A stretch of 64,000 nucleotides of DNA from Planctomycetota bacterium. Lineage in GTDB: Bacteria > Planctomycetota > PLA2 > JAEUHO01. The stretch lies in assembly GCA_020851795.1 (NCBI GenBank), contig JADZCA010000011.1:25456-89455 (forward strand). The letters run 5' to 3'. The notes beneath the pieces were generated by a model. The model was not told the origin of the DNA. It saw only the letters and a program-made list of their open reading frames with translations, and searched no databases. This document shows, piece by piece, positions 7,578 to 14,984 of the stretch (position 1 is the first letter of the stretch; the number at the start of each line of letters is the position of its first letter). The position numbers were made by a program, and so were the translations under genes.

Positions 7578-8530
7578 GGGTGCCTCCCGGCCGCGTCGAG
7601 CACCGCCATCCGCAGCAGCGGCAGCAGGAGCTCGTGGTGCCCGGTCAGCTCGAAGCCCTGCTCGGCGGGGCGCTCGATCACGTTGACGCGCGGGCGGTAG
7701 TGGCGCAGGAAGTCCACCGTGCCCGTCGTCAGGCGCACGCGCCGCGACGGGTCGGCGTTGTGGACGAGCGCGACCGCCTTGAGGAACACCTCGGGCAGCA
7801 GCACCGCGGAGCCGACGTTGACGTAGACGCCGCCGTCCATGCCCTCGACCAGCGTCGCCAGCCGCAGGAAGTCGCCGTGCGTGGCCGCGCCGAGGTCGGC
7901 GCCGTCGCAGGCCGGGTGCATGTGGACCGTGTCGGTGCCCACCGCGACGTGCACCGTGACCGGCACGCCCGCGGCGCGGGCCCGGCACAGCAGAGAGAGG
8001 CGCGCGTGCGGCGGCCGCCGGGCGGCGAGCGCGTCGCCGAGCGCCGCGCCGAAGCCCACGGGCCCGCGGCGCGCCGCGGCGGCGGCCTCGGCGAAGAGGC
8101 GGCCGGTCTCGTCGGCGTTGCCGTAGGCGCCGTCGAAGAGGCCCGCGGCCACGTCCTCGCTCGTCGTGCCGTGCAGCGCGATCTCGGCGTCGTGGATCGC
8201 CGCCGCGCCGTTCATGACGAACCCCTGCACGAACCCCCGCTCGAGCAGGTCGAGGAGCACGGGCGCGAGGCCCACCTTGACCACGTGCCCGCCCATGCCC
8301 CACAGCACCGGCCGCCCCGCGGCGTGCGCCTTCGCGATCGCCCACGCGAGGCCCTTGAGCGCGGCCGCGCCGAGGAAGTCGGGCAGCCCGTCGAGGAACG
8401 CGGAGACCGACGCGTCGGGCGGGACGGGGCGCGCGAAGCGGCCCGTCTCGACCTTGTGCGCGCGGTCCGAGAGCGGCCGCACGTGGAAACGGCGCAGGTC
8501 GAACGGGGAGGGGTCGCCGGGGGACGCCAC
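7574..8530 (-). CDS. Conserved deoxyhypusine-synthase-like protein of the heptose locus
   Basis: This 318-residue protein is of uncertain function. It has a glycine-rich loop GMGGHVVKVG (78-87), then MNGAAAIHDAEIALHG (106-121), DETGRLF, a conserved-looking VGTDTVHMHPACDGADLG and a C-terminal HYRPRVNVIERP. The fold pattern recalls the NAD-binding core of deoxyhypusine synthase. I see neither the SIS-type phosphate loop of GmhA nor the DHS active-site lysine motif. It overlaps hldE by four bases, so the two are probably co-translated. In the absence of gmhA it is the best candidate in the window for a missing sugar-phosphate step, but this is only positional reasoning. Confidence 0.55.
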   Translation of the reverse strand: MASPGDPSPFDLRRFHVRPLSDRAHKVETGRFARPVPPDASVSAFLDGLPDFLGAAALKGLAWAIAKAHAAGRPVLWGMGGHVVKVGLAPVLLDLLERGFVQGFVMNGAAAIHDAEIALHGTTSEDVAAGLFDGAYGNADETGRLFAEAAAAARRGPVGFGAALGDALAARRPPHARLSLLCRARAAGVPVTVHVAVGTDTVHMHPACDGADLGAATHGDFLRLATLVEGMDGGVYVNVGSAVLLPEVFLKAVALVHNADPSRRVRLTTGTVDFLRHYRPRVNVIERPAEQGFELTGHHELLLPLLRMAVLDAAGRHP

Positions 8531-8538
8531 GGCGGGGC

Positions 8539-8544
8539 ATCGTA
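8539..8544 (-). promoter_or_regulatory. -10-like TACGAT before the DHS-like gene
   Basis: TACGAT ends eight bases before the GTG at 8530, within the 78-base gap behind the acyltransferase stop. It is a candidate promoter for the DHS-like/hldE/gmhB part of the operon. Confidence 0.4.
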
Positions 8545-8608
8545 CCGCGCGCGCGGCCGGGGCCGACCGCCGCGCCGAAGCCGCGGGCGGCGGGCCGCCG
8601 CGCCGCGG

Positions 8609-9622
8609 CTACCGGGGCAGCGCGATCCCGCGGCGGACGGGCACCGCGCCGCGCGGCTTGCCGCGGTGGTCGTACTGCGGCAGGTGCGGCCCGTTCTCCT
8701 CGCCGATCGGGCGCGTCTTCCAGCGGCGGTGCATCCAGAAGTACTGCTCGGGCGCCATCGCGATCATCTCCTCGAGCCACCGGTGGTAGGTCTCGAGGAG
8801 GTGGAGCCGGCGCTCGTCGTGGGTCGCCTCCGCCGGCGGCACGTAGCGGCGCATGTGGAAGTCGTAGCGGAACCGCGACCCGCGTCGGATCGCGGCGCCG
8901 AAGTAGACGCGCACGTCGTACATCGCGGCGAGCGTCGCGACGAACGGGTAGGTGCTCGCGGGCACGCCGAAGAACGGCACGAACACCCCGTGGCGCCCCG
9001 CGTTCTGGTCGCCGAGCACCGCGACCCACCCGCCCTTGCGGATGACGCGCAGGCTCGACTCGACCGCGCCCGACTTGCCGAACACGCCGAAGGACTGCCG
9101 CCGCGTGCCGGTCAGGAAGTCCTGGACGTAGGGGTTGGGGACCGAGCGCGCGACCGCGGTGAACGGCACGCGCTCGTAGGAGAGGTAGGCGCCCGCGGTC
9201 TCCCACGAGCCGAAGTGGCCGGTCAGGAGGAAGCCGCCGCGGCCCTCGCGCAGCTCGTCGCGTGCCGCCTGCTCGTCGCCGAAGATGCGCGTCGAGGCGC
9301 GGAACGCGCGCAGGTTGGGCACGATGCGCTGGCGCAGCACGATCTCGAACAGCAGCACGAACGCGTGCTCGAACGACGCGACCGCGAGCCGGCGCCGCTC
9401 GGCCTCGTCCTTCGTCGCGCCGAACGCGACCCGCAGGTTCTCGAGCGCGGCCCGGCGCCGCGGCCCGTCGAGCCGGAAGTAGAGGCGCCCCATCGCGCGG
9501 GCGGCCCGCTCGGCGAGCTCGGGCGGCAGCGCCTGGACGAGCATCGACGCACCGCGCACGACGCCGTACTGGACGCCCCAGAACGCCTTCATCCACCACG
9601 GCGCGCGGACCGGACGTCCCAC
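8609..9622 (-). CDS. Lipid A biosynthesis acyltransferase (LpxL/HtrB family)
   Basis: This 337-residue inner-membrane-associated enzyme transfers an acyl chain to lipid A. The catalytic HX4E motif is visible as HFGSWE (His136, Glu141). It is followed by family landmarks GGWVAVLGDQNAGRHGVFVPFFG and the end motif EQYFWMHRRWKTRP. The family is usually 290-330 residues, so the protein is complete. I chose the GTG at 9622, five bases after the upstream stop. An ATG ten codons later (9592) is the alternative. Linkage to hldE and gmhB supports an LPS-type outer membrane. Confidence 0.88.
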   Translation of the reverse strand: MGRPVRAPWWMKAFWGVQYGVVRGASMLVQALPPELAERAARAMGRLYFRLDGPRRRAALENLRVAFGATKDEAERRRLAVASFEHAFVLLFEIVLRQRIVPNLRAFRASTRIFGDEQAARDELREGRGGFLLTGHFGSWETAGAYLSYERVPFTAVARSVPNPYVQDFLTGTRRQSFGVFGKSGAVESSLRVIRKGGWVAVLGDQNAGRHGVFVPFFGVPASTYPFVATLAAMYDVRVYFGAAIRRGSRFRYDFHMRRYVPPAEATHDERRLHLLETYHRWLEEMIAMAPEQYFWMHRRWKTRPIGEENGPHLPQYDHRGKPRGAVPVRRGIALPR

Positions 9623-9626
9623 GGCG

Positions 9627-10976
9627 CTACCTCGGGCTCCCCGTCGGCCCGTCGCACGGGCGGCCCGGCGCGGGTGCCGGCGGCGCCGGCGCGGGCGTCG
9701 GCGCGGCGGGCGCCGGGGCGGGCGCGGTCCGCGGCGGGGTCGGCGCCGCGGGCGCGGGCGCCGCCGGCGGAGCCGGAGGCGCCGCGCCGTCGGCGGCGTC
9801 GAGCAGGCGCTTGGCGCGCGCGAGGAGCGCCTGCTCGAAAGGCCGCGCCCGCTCGGTGGCCTCGGTCGCGAGCGCGCGGGCCTTCTCGCGGCGCCCGGCG
9901 GCCTCGAGCACCTCGGCCCAGGCCACGAGCGCGAAGGGCGCCCGGTCGGCGCGGCGCGCGGCGTCCTCGGCCCACCGCTCGGCCGCACCGAGCGCGAGCC
10001 GGGCGCCGGCGGCGGCGGCCGCGGCGTCGGCCATCTCCTCGGCGTCGCCCGCGGCCGAGGCCCGCTCGCCCCACCGGACGAGCGCCGCCTCGCTGCGCGC
10101 GCGCAGCAGGTGCCACGTCGTCTGCTCGATCGCGACCGCGCTGTCGGCGTCGAGCGTCCGCTCGCGCGCCTGCGCCGCGAGCGCGAGCGCGCGGTCGAGC
10201 TCGGCGCGGTGCGCGTGGAGCCGCACCCGCAGCACCCACGCGGGCCCCGCCTCGGGCGCCTTCGGGTGCTCGTCGGTCACCTGCGCGGCGAATGCGAGCG
10301 CGCGCTCGTCGTCGCCGAGCGTGCGCGCCACCTCGGCGAGCCCGAGCAACGCCCCCGCGCGCGCCGGGTCGGGCGGCGTCGCGGCCGCGACCGGCTCGAG
10401 CAGCGCCCGCGCGGCGCCCGTCTCGCCCGCGCGGGCGAGCTTGCGCGCGTACGCCACCGCGGCGGCGCCCGACGCGGGGTCGCGCTCGTGGGCGATCCGC
10501 AGGGCCTTGCGCGTGCCGTCGCCGGCGCGGATGCGCGTCACCTCCGCGGCGAAGCGCGGGGCGGGGAGGAAGCCCGTCACGCGGTCCACCTCCTCGCCCG
10601 CCGCGTCGAGGAAGAGCACCGTCGGGTACGCGCGCACCGCGAACCGCCGCACCAGCGCCGCGCCGTCGCCCTGCTCGGCGTCGAGGCGCGCGCAGAGCGT
10701 CGGCCCGAGCGCCGCCGCGACCGCGGGCGACGGGAAGGTCTCGCGCTCGAGCACCTTGCACCACGAGCACGTGTCGGTGACGAGGTCCACGAGGACGAGG
10801 CGGTCGCCCTCCTGGGCGCGCGCGAGCAGCGTCGCCACGGGCGTGCCCGGCGGCTCGAACACGACGGCGCCCGCCCGCGCGGCGCGCGGCCCGCCCGTGG
10901 TGACCACGAGCGCGAGCCCGAGCGCGGCGAGCCCGCGGGCCCGGCGCCGACCGAGGGGGGCCGCGGCGCGCGTCAG
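9627..10976 (-). CDS. Secreted thioredoxin-fold protein with helical-repeat tail
   Basis: About 449 residues. An arginine-rich N-terminus and hydrophobic segment (about 14-36) form a signal peptide. A thioredoxin fold follows with DTCSWCKVLE (CSWC at 70-73) and a cis-proline region (AYPTVLFLD), like the DUF255/thioredoxin_7 group that reduces disulfides outside the cytoplasm. Residues about 150-390 are alanine-rich helices resembling TPR repeats, and the last 50 residues are a Pro/Ala tail. No ATG, GTG or TTG precedes the signal peptide in frame. The likely start is a CTG in a CTGA overlap with the upstream stop. A shorter GTG start would remove the signal peptide. Confidence 0.65.
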   Translation of the reverse strand: MTRAAAPLGRRRARGLAALGLALVVTTGGPRAARAGAVVFEPPGTPVATLLARAQEGDRLVLVDLVTDTCSWCKVLERETFPSPAVAAALGPTLCARLDAEQGDGAALVRRFAVRAYPTVLFLDAAGEEVDRVTGFLPAPRFAAEVTRIRAGDGTRKALRIAHERDPASGAAAVAYARKLARAGETGAARALLEPVAAATPPDPARAGALLGLAEVARTLGDDERALAFAAQVTDEHPKAPEAGPAWVLRVRLHAHRAELDRALALAAQARERTLDADSAVAIEQTTWHLLRARSEAALVRWGERASAAGDAEEMADAAAAAAGARLALGAAERWAEDAARRADRAPFALVAWAEVLEAAGRREKARALATEATERARPFEQALLARAKRLLDAADGAAPPAPPAAPAPAAPTPPRTAPAPAPAAPTPAPAPPAPAPGRPCDGPTGSPR

Positions 10977-11512
10977 GGCCCGCCCTGCGCGACGAGGCGA
11001 CCCGGCGCGGTCGCGTTCGCGTCCTTCTCGACGGAGACGGCGAGGCCCTTGAGGTCGGAGGGCGCGGGCGCGTCGCGCACGAACACGTCGAGGATCGGTC
11101 CCCCACCGGCGAACGAGGCGAGGTTGCGCGGGCGCAGCCCGCCGTCGGCCCGGTCGAGCGCCCAGAGCACGTAGCGCTCGTCCTTGCCCACCTCGGGCAG
11201 CCCGCGGCCGCCGACGAGGATGCGGTTGCGGCGCGCGTCGAGGTAGGCGACCGCGCGCGGCGGTGCGGCGGGGTCGGCGGGGTCGGAGAGCACCCACCGC
11301 GCGACCGCCGGGTCGAAGGGCGTGGCGAGGATCGCGGTGCGCTCGGCGTCCACGTTGGGCCCGGCGAACACCGAGTAGATCTGCAGGCCGGCGAGCAGGA
11401 GGAAGAGGCCCGCGACGACGAAGGCGGCCCCGCGCGACCAGCGCGCCGCGGCGGTCGGGCGGCCCCCGTCCTCGACGGCTCCGGCGGCGGCGGACGGGTC
11501 GGGCTCGGCCAT
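10973..11512 (-). CDS. Membrane protein with RskA-like (anti-sigma-K) C-terminal domain
   Basis: This 179-residue protein has one transmembrane helix near residues 28-48 (AAFVVAGLFLLLAGLQIY). Its periplasmic domain ends with LKGLAVSVEKDANATAPGRLV. That ending resembles the C-terminal domain of anti-sigma-K factors, where a LAVTVEPAGG-type strand is typical; the upstream YVLWAL also fits. The cytoplasmic N-terminus is too short for a zinc-finger anti-sigma domain, and no sigma factor lies nearby, so it may be a sensor half without that role. The ATG at 11512 has a GAGGAG ribosome-binding sequence upstream. The 3' end overlaps the thioredoxin gene start. Confidence 0.55.
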   Translation of the reverse strand: MAEPDPSAAAGAVEDGGRPTAAARWSRGAAFVVAGLFLLLAGLQIYSVFAGPNVDAERTAILATPFDPAVARWVLSDPADPAAPPRAVAYLDARRNRILVGGRGLPEVGKDERYVLWALDRADGGLRPRNLASFAGGGPILDVFVRDAPAPSDLKGLAVSVEKDANATAPGRLVAQGGP

Positions 11513-11627
11513 CGGGTGCGCTCCTCGCCCGATCTCGCACGGGGGCCGGGCTCGGGTCGGGAGCCTACCACCGACGCGACCGCGGTCGGCGTGCGCGGCA
11601 GAATCGGGCCACCCCCGGGAGCCCCGC

Positions 11628-12230
11628 ATGCCGACGATCTTCTGCATCGGTCGCAACTACGCCGCGCACGCCCGCGAGATGGGCGCGTCCGCCGACGCGG
11701 GTCCCGAGGCGGTCGTGTTCCTCAAGCCGTGGCAGGCGCTCGTCGCGCCGCCCGGGCCGCTGCACCTGCCCGCGGGCGCGACGGAGATCCACCACGAGGC
11801 CGAGCTCGTCGTGCGCGTCGGGCCCGGGGCGACCGCGGACGCCGTCGCGCTCGGGCTCGACCTCACCGACCGGCCGCGGCAGGCGGCGGCGAAGAAGGCC
11901 GGCGAGCCGTGGGCCCGCGCGAAGGGCTTCCGCGGCTCCGCGCCCGTCGGCCCGTTCGTGCCCGTCGCGGCGGTGGCGCCGCTCGACCGGCTCGCGTTCA
12001 CGCTCACCGTGGACGGCGCCGTGCGCCAGCGCGGCGACACGTCGCGGATGCTGCGCTCGGTCGCGACGCTGCTCGCCGAGCTCGACGAGGCGTTCGGGCT
12101 GCGCACGGGCGACCTCGTGTTCACCGGCACGCCCGAGGGCGTCGGCCCGCTCGCGCCCGGTCAGGTCCTCGAGCTCGCCGCCGACGGCGCGCCGGGCCTC
12201 GCGGCGCGGTTCGTCGTCGCGCCGCGCTGA
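11628..12230 (+). CDS. Fumarylacetoacetate hydrolase family protein
   Basis: This 200-residue protein has the FAH C-terminal fold. It opens with IFCIGRNYAAHAREMG and has metal ligands in IHHEAELVV and in GLDLTDRPRQ. The mid motif KGFRGSAPVGPFVP and the final VFTGTPEGVGPL are also family features. Members are short beta-diketone or oxaloacetate-type hydrolases and decarboxylases of the cytoplasm. The substrate is not evident. The ATG lies 115 bases from the divergent minus-strand operon and follows CGGGAGCCCCGC. The gene converges on the ubiD homologue, with a 233-bp structured element between the two stops. Confidence 0.85.
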   Translation: MPTIFCIGRNYAAHAREMGASADAGPEAVVFLKPWQALVAPPGPLHLPAGATEIHHEAELVVRVGPGATADAVALGLDLTDRPRQAAAKKAGEPWARAKGFRGSAPVGPFVPVAAVAPLDRLAFTLTVDGAVRQRGDTSRMLRSVATLLAELDEAFGLRTGDLVFTGTPEGVGPLAPGQVLELAADGAPGLAARFVVAPR

Positions 12231-12238
12231 CGGGCTCA

Positions 12239-12471
12239 GCCCGGATCTCCCACGAGCCGACGAGGTCGGGGCCGCGCCGGGCCGTCGGGCGCAAGGAATC
12301 GCGTGTCGCGCGATCGAGCGCCGTGCCGGCGGGGTTTCACCTCCTCGGCGTGTCCCAAGAACACGCGGTCGTCGGTGAAACCCCGCGCCCGACGGCCCTG
12401 CATCGGCCCCGACCGCGGGGAGCCGCTCGGTCGGTCCACGACGCCCCTCGTCTTTCGTGGGAAATCCGGGC
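12239..12471 (+). repeat. 233-bp long-hairpin structured element, copy 1
   Basis: The element is bounded by a 17-base inverted repeat, GCCCGGATYTCCCACGA with one mismatch. Counting the first base as offset 0, paired segments are: 0-16 with 216-232, 20-26 with 207-213 (GACGAGG), 25-35 with 165-175 (GGTCGGGGCCG), 40-53 with 146-159 (GGGCCGTCGGGCGC) and 90-102 with 135-147 (GCGGGGTTTCACC). The apical part (12341-12374) contains GCGTGT and ACACGC, which can close a 7-base loop. Copy 2 at 62460 has the same length and pairing. It starts eight bases after the FAH stop and ends directly before the stop codon of the converging ubiD gene. CTCAG occurs in direct orientation on both flanks. It is a structured RNA, a bidirectional terminator or a palindromic mobile element. 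Confidence 0.85.
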
Positions 12472-14241
12472 TCAGACGCGGACGCCGTACTCGTCCCAGC
12501 GCCGGTCCACCAGCGCGCGCGTGTCCGCGTCCACCTCCATCACCTCGGGGTAGCCGGGCTTCATCCGGGCGTCGAGGACCACGGGCGGCACGAGGCCCGT
12601 GTGGAAGCGGGCGGTGACGCGCTCGCGGCCGTGCAGGTCGCTGGCGGGCTCCATGCGCGTGAACGCCGTCCACAGGAACAGCTCGGGCGACCGCGTGGCC
12701 TCGTCGAGGTCGTCCACCAGCACCACGAGCGGCCAGTCCGCGAGCGCGGGGTCGCGCGCGAGGCGCGCGGCGGCGTCGCGGTCCTCCGCGTACGGACGCC
12801 CCTGCGCGACGAGGCAGCCCGCGACGAACGGCGCCACGCGCGCCGTCCCCGCGGGCGGCGGGCCCGGGAACGCCGTCGGCAGCGCGCGGCGTGCCGCGCC
12901 GGTGGCGAGCAGGGCGAGCTTGCTCCCGCGGTTCCAGCGCGGGCCCGTGTAGTCGAGCGTGTCCTGCGACGTCTCGCCGAGCACGAGCGCGTCGGTGCGC
13001 CAGTCCACGCGCGAGAGGACGTGGGGCAGCAGCGTCCTCACGTCGCGCACGGACACGGCCGGGTCGTCCACGACCACGAGCACCTTCGTGAGCGACAGCT
13101 GCCCTTCGCCCAGGATGCGCAGCGCGGACACGAGCGCCTCGCGCGGGTAGCGCTCGGGCTTGACCCGTGCGGCCGCGAGGCTGTGGAAGCCGGTCTCGCC
13201 GAACGCCCAGATCTCGTGCACGGCCGGCATCACGAGCGGGAACAGCGGCGAGAGCAGGTCCTGGAGGAAGTCGCCGACGTGGAAGTCCTCCTGGCGCGGC
13301 CGGCCCACCACCGTCGCGGGGAAGATCGCGTCGCGGCGGCGGAACACGCGGTCCACGTGGAAGACCGGGAACTCGTGCGCGAGGCTGTTGTAGCCGAAGT
13401 GGTCGCCGAAGGGCCCCTCGAGGCGGCGCTCGCCCGCGGCCACGTGGCCGACGAGGGCGAACTCGGCGTCGGCGACGAGCGGGTGGGGCCCGCGGCCCTC
13501 GACGCGGCGCACGCGCTCGCCGAGCAGCAGGCTCGCGAGCAGGATCTCGGGCACGTCCTCGGGCAGCGGGGCGATCGCGGCGAGGACCAGCGCCGGCGGC
13601 CCGCCGAGGAACACCGTCGCCGGCAGGGGACGGCCGAGGCGCTCGGCCTCGTGGTGGTGGAACCCGCCGCCCTTGTGGATCTGGAAGTGCATGCCCGTCG
13701 TCGTGGGCGAGTGCACCTGCATGCGGTACATGCCGAGGTTGGGCTTACCCGTCGTGGGGTGCTGCGTCCACACGAGCGGCAGCGTGAGGAACGGGCCGCC
13801 GTCGCTGTGCCACGACGTGAGCGCGGGGAGGCGGTCGAGGGCGGGGGCCTCCTCGACCTCGACGACGGGGCCCTTGCGCACCCGCTTGCAGCCGACGCGG
13901 AGCGCGTCGAAGGCGAGGCCCTTCGCGCGCCAGAGCTTGCCGAGCGACGGCGGCAGCAGCGTGTGCGCCGCCTCGACGAGGCGCTCGACGAAGCGCTTGG
14001 GTCGGTCGCCGAAGGCGAGCGACGTGCGCTCGGTGGTCCCGAAGAGGTTCGTGACCACCGGGAAGGGCGAGCCCTTGACGCGGCGGAACAGCAGCGCCGG
14101 CCCGCCCCGGGCGATCGTGCGCCGGTGCACCTCGGCGAGCTCGAGGCGGGGGTCCACCTCGACGGTCACCTCGGCGAGGTCGCCCCGGGCGCGGAGCAGG
14201 TCGAGGAAGCGGCGCAGGTCGGGGACGGGTCCGTGGGCCAC
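12472..14241 (-). CDS. mqnL: UbiD-family decarboxylase, probably menaquinone MqnL
   Basis: This 589-residue UbiD-type decarboxylase uses prenylated FMN made by UbiX. Recognisable parts are VVTNLFGTTER, the MYRMQVH and HFQIHKGGG region that binds the cofactor, EGPFGDHFGY with catalytic acid residues, and KVLVVVDDP. The length of about 590 residues and the pairing with ubiX and ubiA homologues match the futalosine-route enzyme for 1,4-dihydroxy-6-naphthoate better than the 490-residue ubiquinone enzyme. The GTG start is supported by TAGCAT exactly six bases upstream. It is divergent from ubiX. The stop abuts the structured element at 12239-12471. Confidence 0.85.
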   Translation of the reverse strand: MAHGPVPDLRRFLDLLRARGDLAEVTVEVDPRLELAEVHRRTIARGGPALLFRRVKGSPFPVVTNLFGTTERTSLAFGDRPKRFVERLVEAAHTLLPPSLGKLWRAKGLAFDALRVGCKRVRKGPVVEVEEAPALDRLPALTSWHSDGGPFLTLPLVWTQHPTTGKPNLGMYRMQVHSPTTTGMHFQIHKGGGFHHHEAERLGRPLPATVFLGGPPALVLAAIAPLPEDVPEILLASLLLGERVRRVEGRGPHPLVADAEFALVGHVAAGERRLEGPFGDHFGYNSLAHEFPVFHVDRVFRRRDAIFPATVVGRPRQEDFHVGDFLQDLLSPLFPLVMPAVHEIWAFGETGFHSLAAARVKPERYPREALVSALRILGEGQLSLTKVLVVVDDPAVSVRDVRTLLPHVLSRVDWRTDALVLGETSQDTLDYTGPRWNRGSKLALLATGAARRALPTAFPGPPPAGTARVAPFVAGCLVAQGRPYAEDRDAAARLARDPALADWPLVVLVDDLDEATRSPELFLWTAFTRMEPASDLHGRERVTARFHTGLVPPVVLDARMKPGYPEVMEVDADTRALVDRRWDEYGVRV

Positions 14242-14247
14242 GCGGGG

Positions 14248-14253
14248 ATGCTA
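14248..14253 (-). promoter_or_regulatory. -10-like TAGCAT, 6 nt before mqnL start
   Basis: TAGCAT on the minus strand is separated from the mqnL GTG by exactly six bases. With TAGACT on the other strand it forms a divergent leaderless promoter pair. Confidence 0.5.
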
Positions 14254-14381
14254 CGCGCGCGCCCGCCGGTGCACGGCGCGGTTTTCCGACCCGCCCGGCG
14301 ACCTGCCGCCCCGCGCCGCGCGCGACGGGACGGGGCCGGCGATCCGCTCGGCGGTTCGCTGGGGCGACGGCCACGACGGCG

Positions 14382-14387
14382 TAGACT
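14382..14387 (+). promoter_or_regulatory. -10-like TAGACT, 6 nt before ubiX-like start
   Basis: TAGACT is followed by six bases and the ATG at 14394. No Shine-Dalgarno-like sequence intervenes, which fits a leaderless transcript. Confidence 0.5.
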
Positions 14388-14393
14388 CGCGCC

Positions 14394-14984
14394 ATGCGGA
14401 TCGTGGTCGGCATCTCGGGCGCGAGCGGCACCGTCTACGGGCAGCGCCTCGTCGCGCGGCTGGCGCAGGCGGGCGTCGAGGTCTTCCTCACGATGAGCAA
14501 GACCCTCGAGCAGCTGTTCCCGGCCGAGCTCGGGCTCCCGTGCGACGTGACGGCGCCCGACCTCGCGCGGCTCTTCGGCGAGGCGGCGGTCGAGCGGATC
14601 CGCTACCGCCGGCCCGACTTCGTGGCGGCCGACGTCGCCTCGGGCTCGTTCCGCGTGGACGGCACCGTGATCTGCCCTGCGAGCACGGGGCTCGTCGGCC
14701 GGGTCTCGGTGGGGGCCTCGACCAACCTGCTCGAGCGGGTCTGCGACGTCGCGCTCAAGGAGCGGCGCCCGCTCGTCCTCGTGCCGCGCGAGACGCCGCT
14801 GTCCACGATCCACCTCGAGGCGCTGACGCGGCTCTCGCAGGCCGGCGCGACGATCCTGCCCGCGGCGCCGGGCTTCTACCACCGGCCGCAGTCGGTGGAC
14901 GACCTCGTGGACTTCGTCGTGCAGAAGGTGATGGACCGGCTCGGCGTCCCGGCCGAGCTCGTGCGGCGGTGGGGCGGCGGATGA
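14394..14984 (+). CDS. ubiX: Flavin prenyltransferase (UbiX/MqnM type)
   Basis: This 196-residue protein has GISGASG (6-12), ICPASTGLVGRVSVGASTNLLER, the RETPLSTIHLEAL prenyl-phosphate site and PGFYHRPQSVDDLVDFVVQK near the end. All are typical of UbiX, which attaches dimethylallyl to FMN to make the cofactor of UbiD enzymes. Here it probably serves the neighbouring UbiD homologue in menaquinone synthesis. The stop overlaps the ATG of the ubiA homologue (ATGA), so the two genes are translationally coupled. Confidence 0.93.
   Translation: MRIVVGISGASGTVYGQRLVARLAQAGVEVFLTMSKTLEQLFPAELGLPCDVTAPDLARLFGEAAVERIRYRRPDFVAADVASGSFRVDGTVICPASTGLVGRVSVGASTNLLERVCDVALKERRPLVLVPRETPLSTIHLEALTRLSQAGATILPAAPGFYHRPQSVDDLVDFVVQKVMDRLGVPAELVRRWGGG

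Noticed and set aside
12235..12475. CTCAG on both flanks of copy 1 as proof of transposition
   Set aside because: The same five bases border copy 3 and overlap the ubiD-homologue stop codon. Copy 2 has no flanking repeat, so it could be part of the element or chance.
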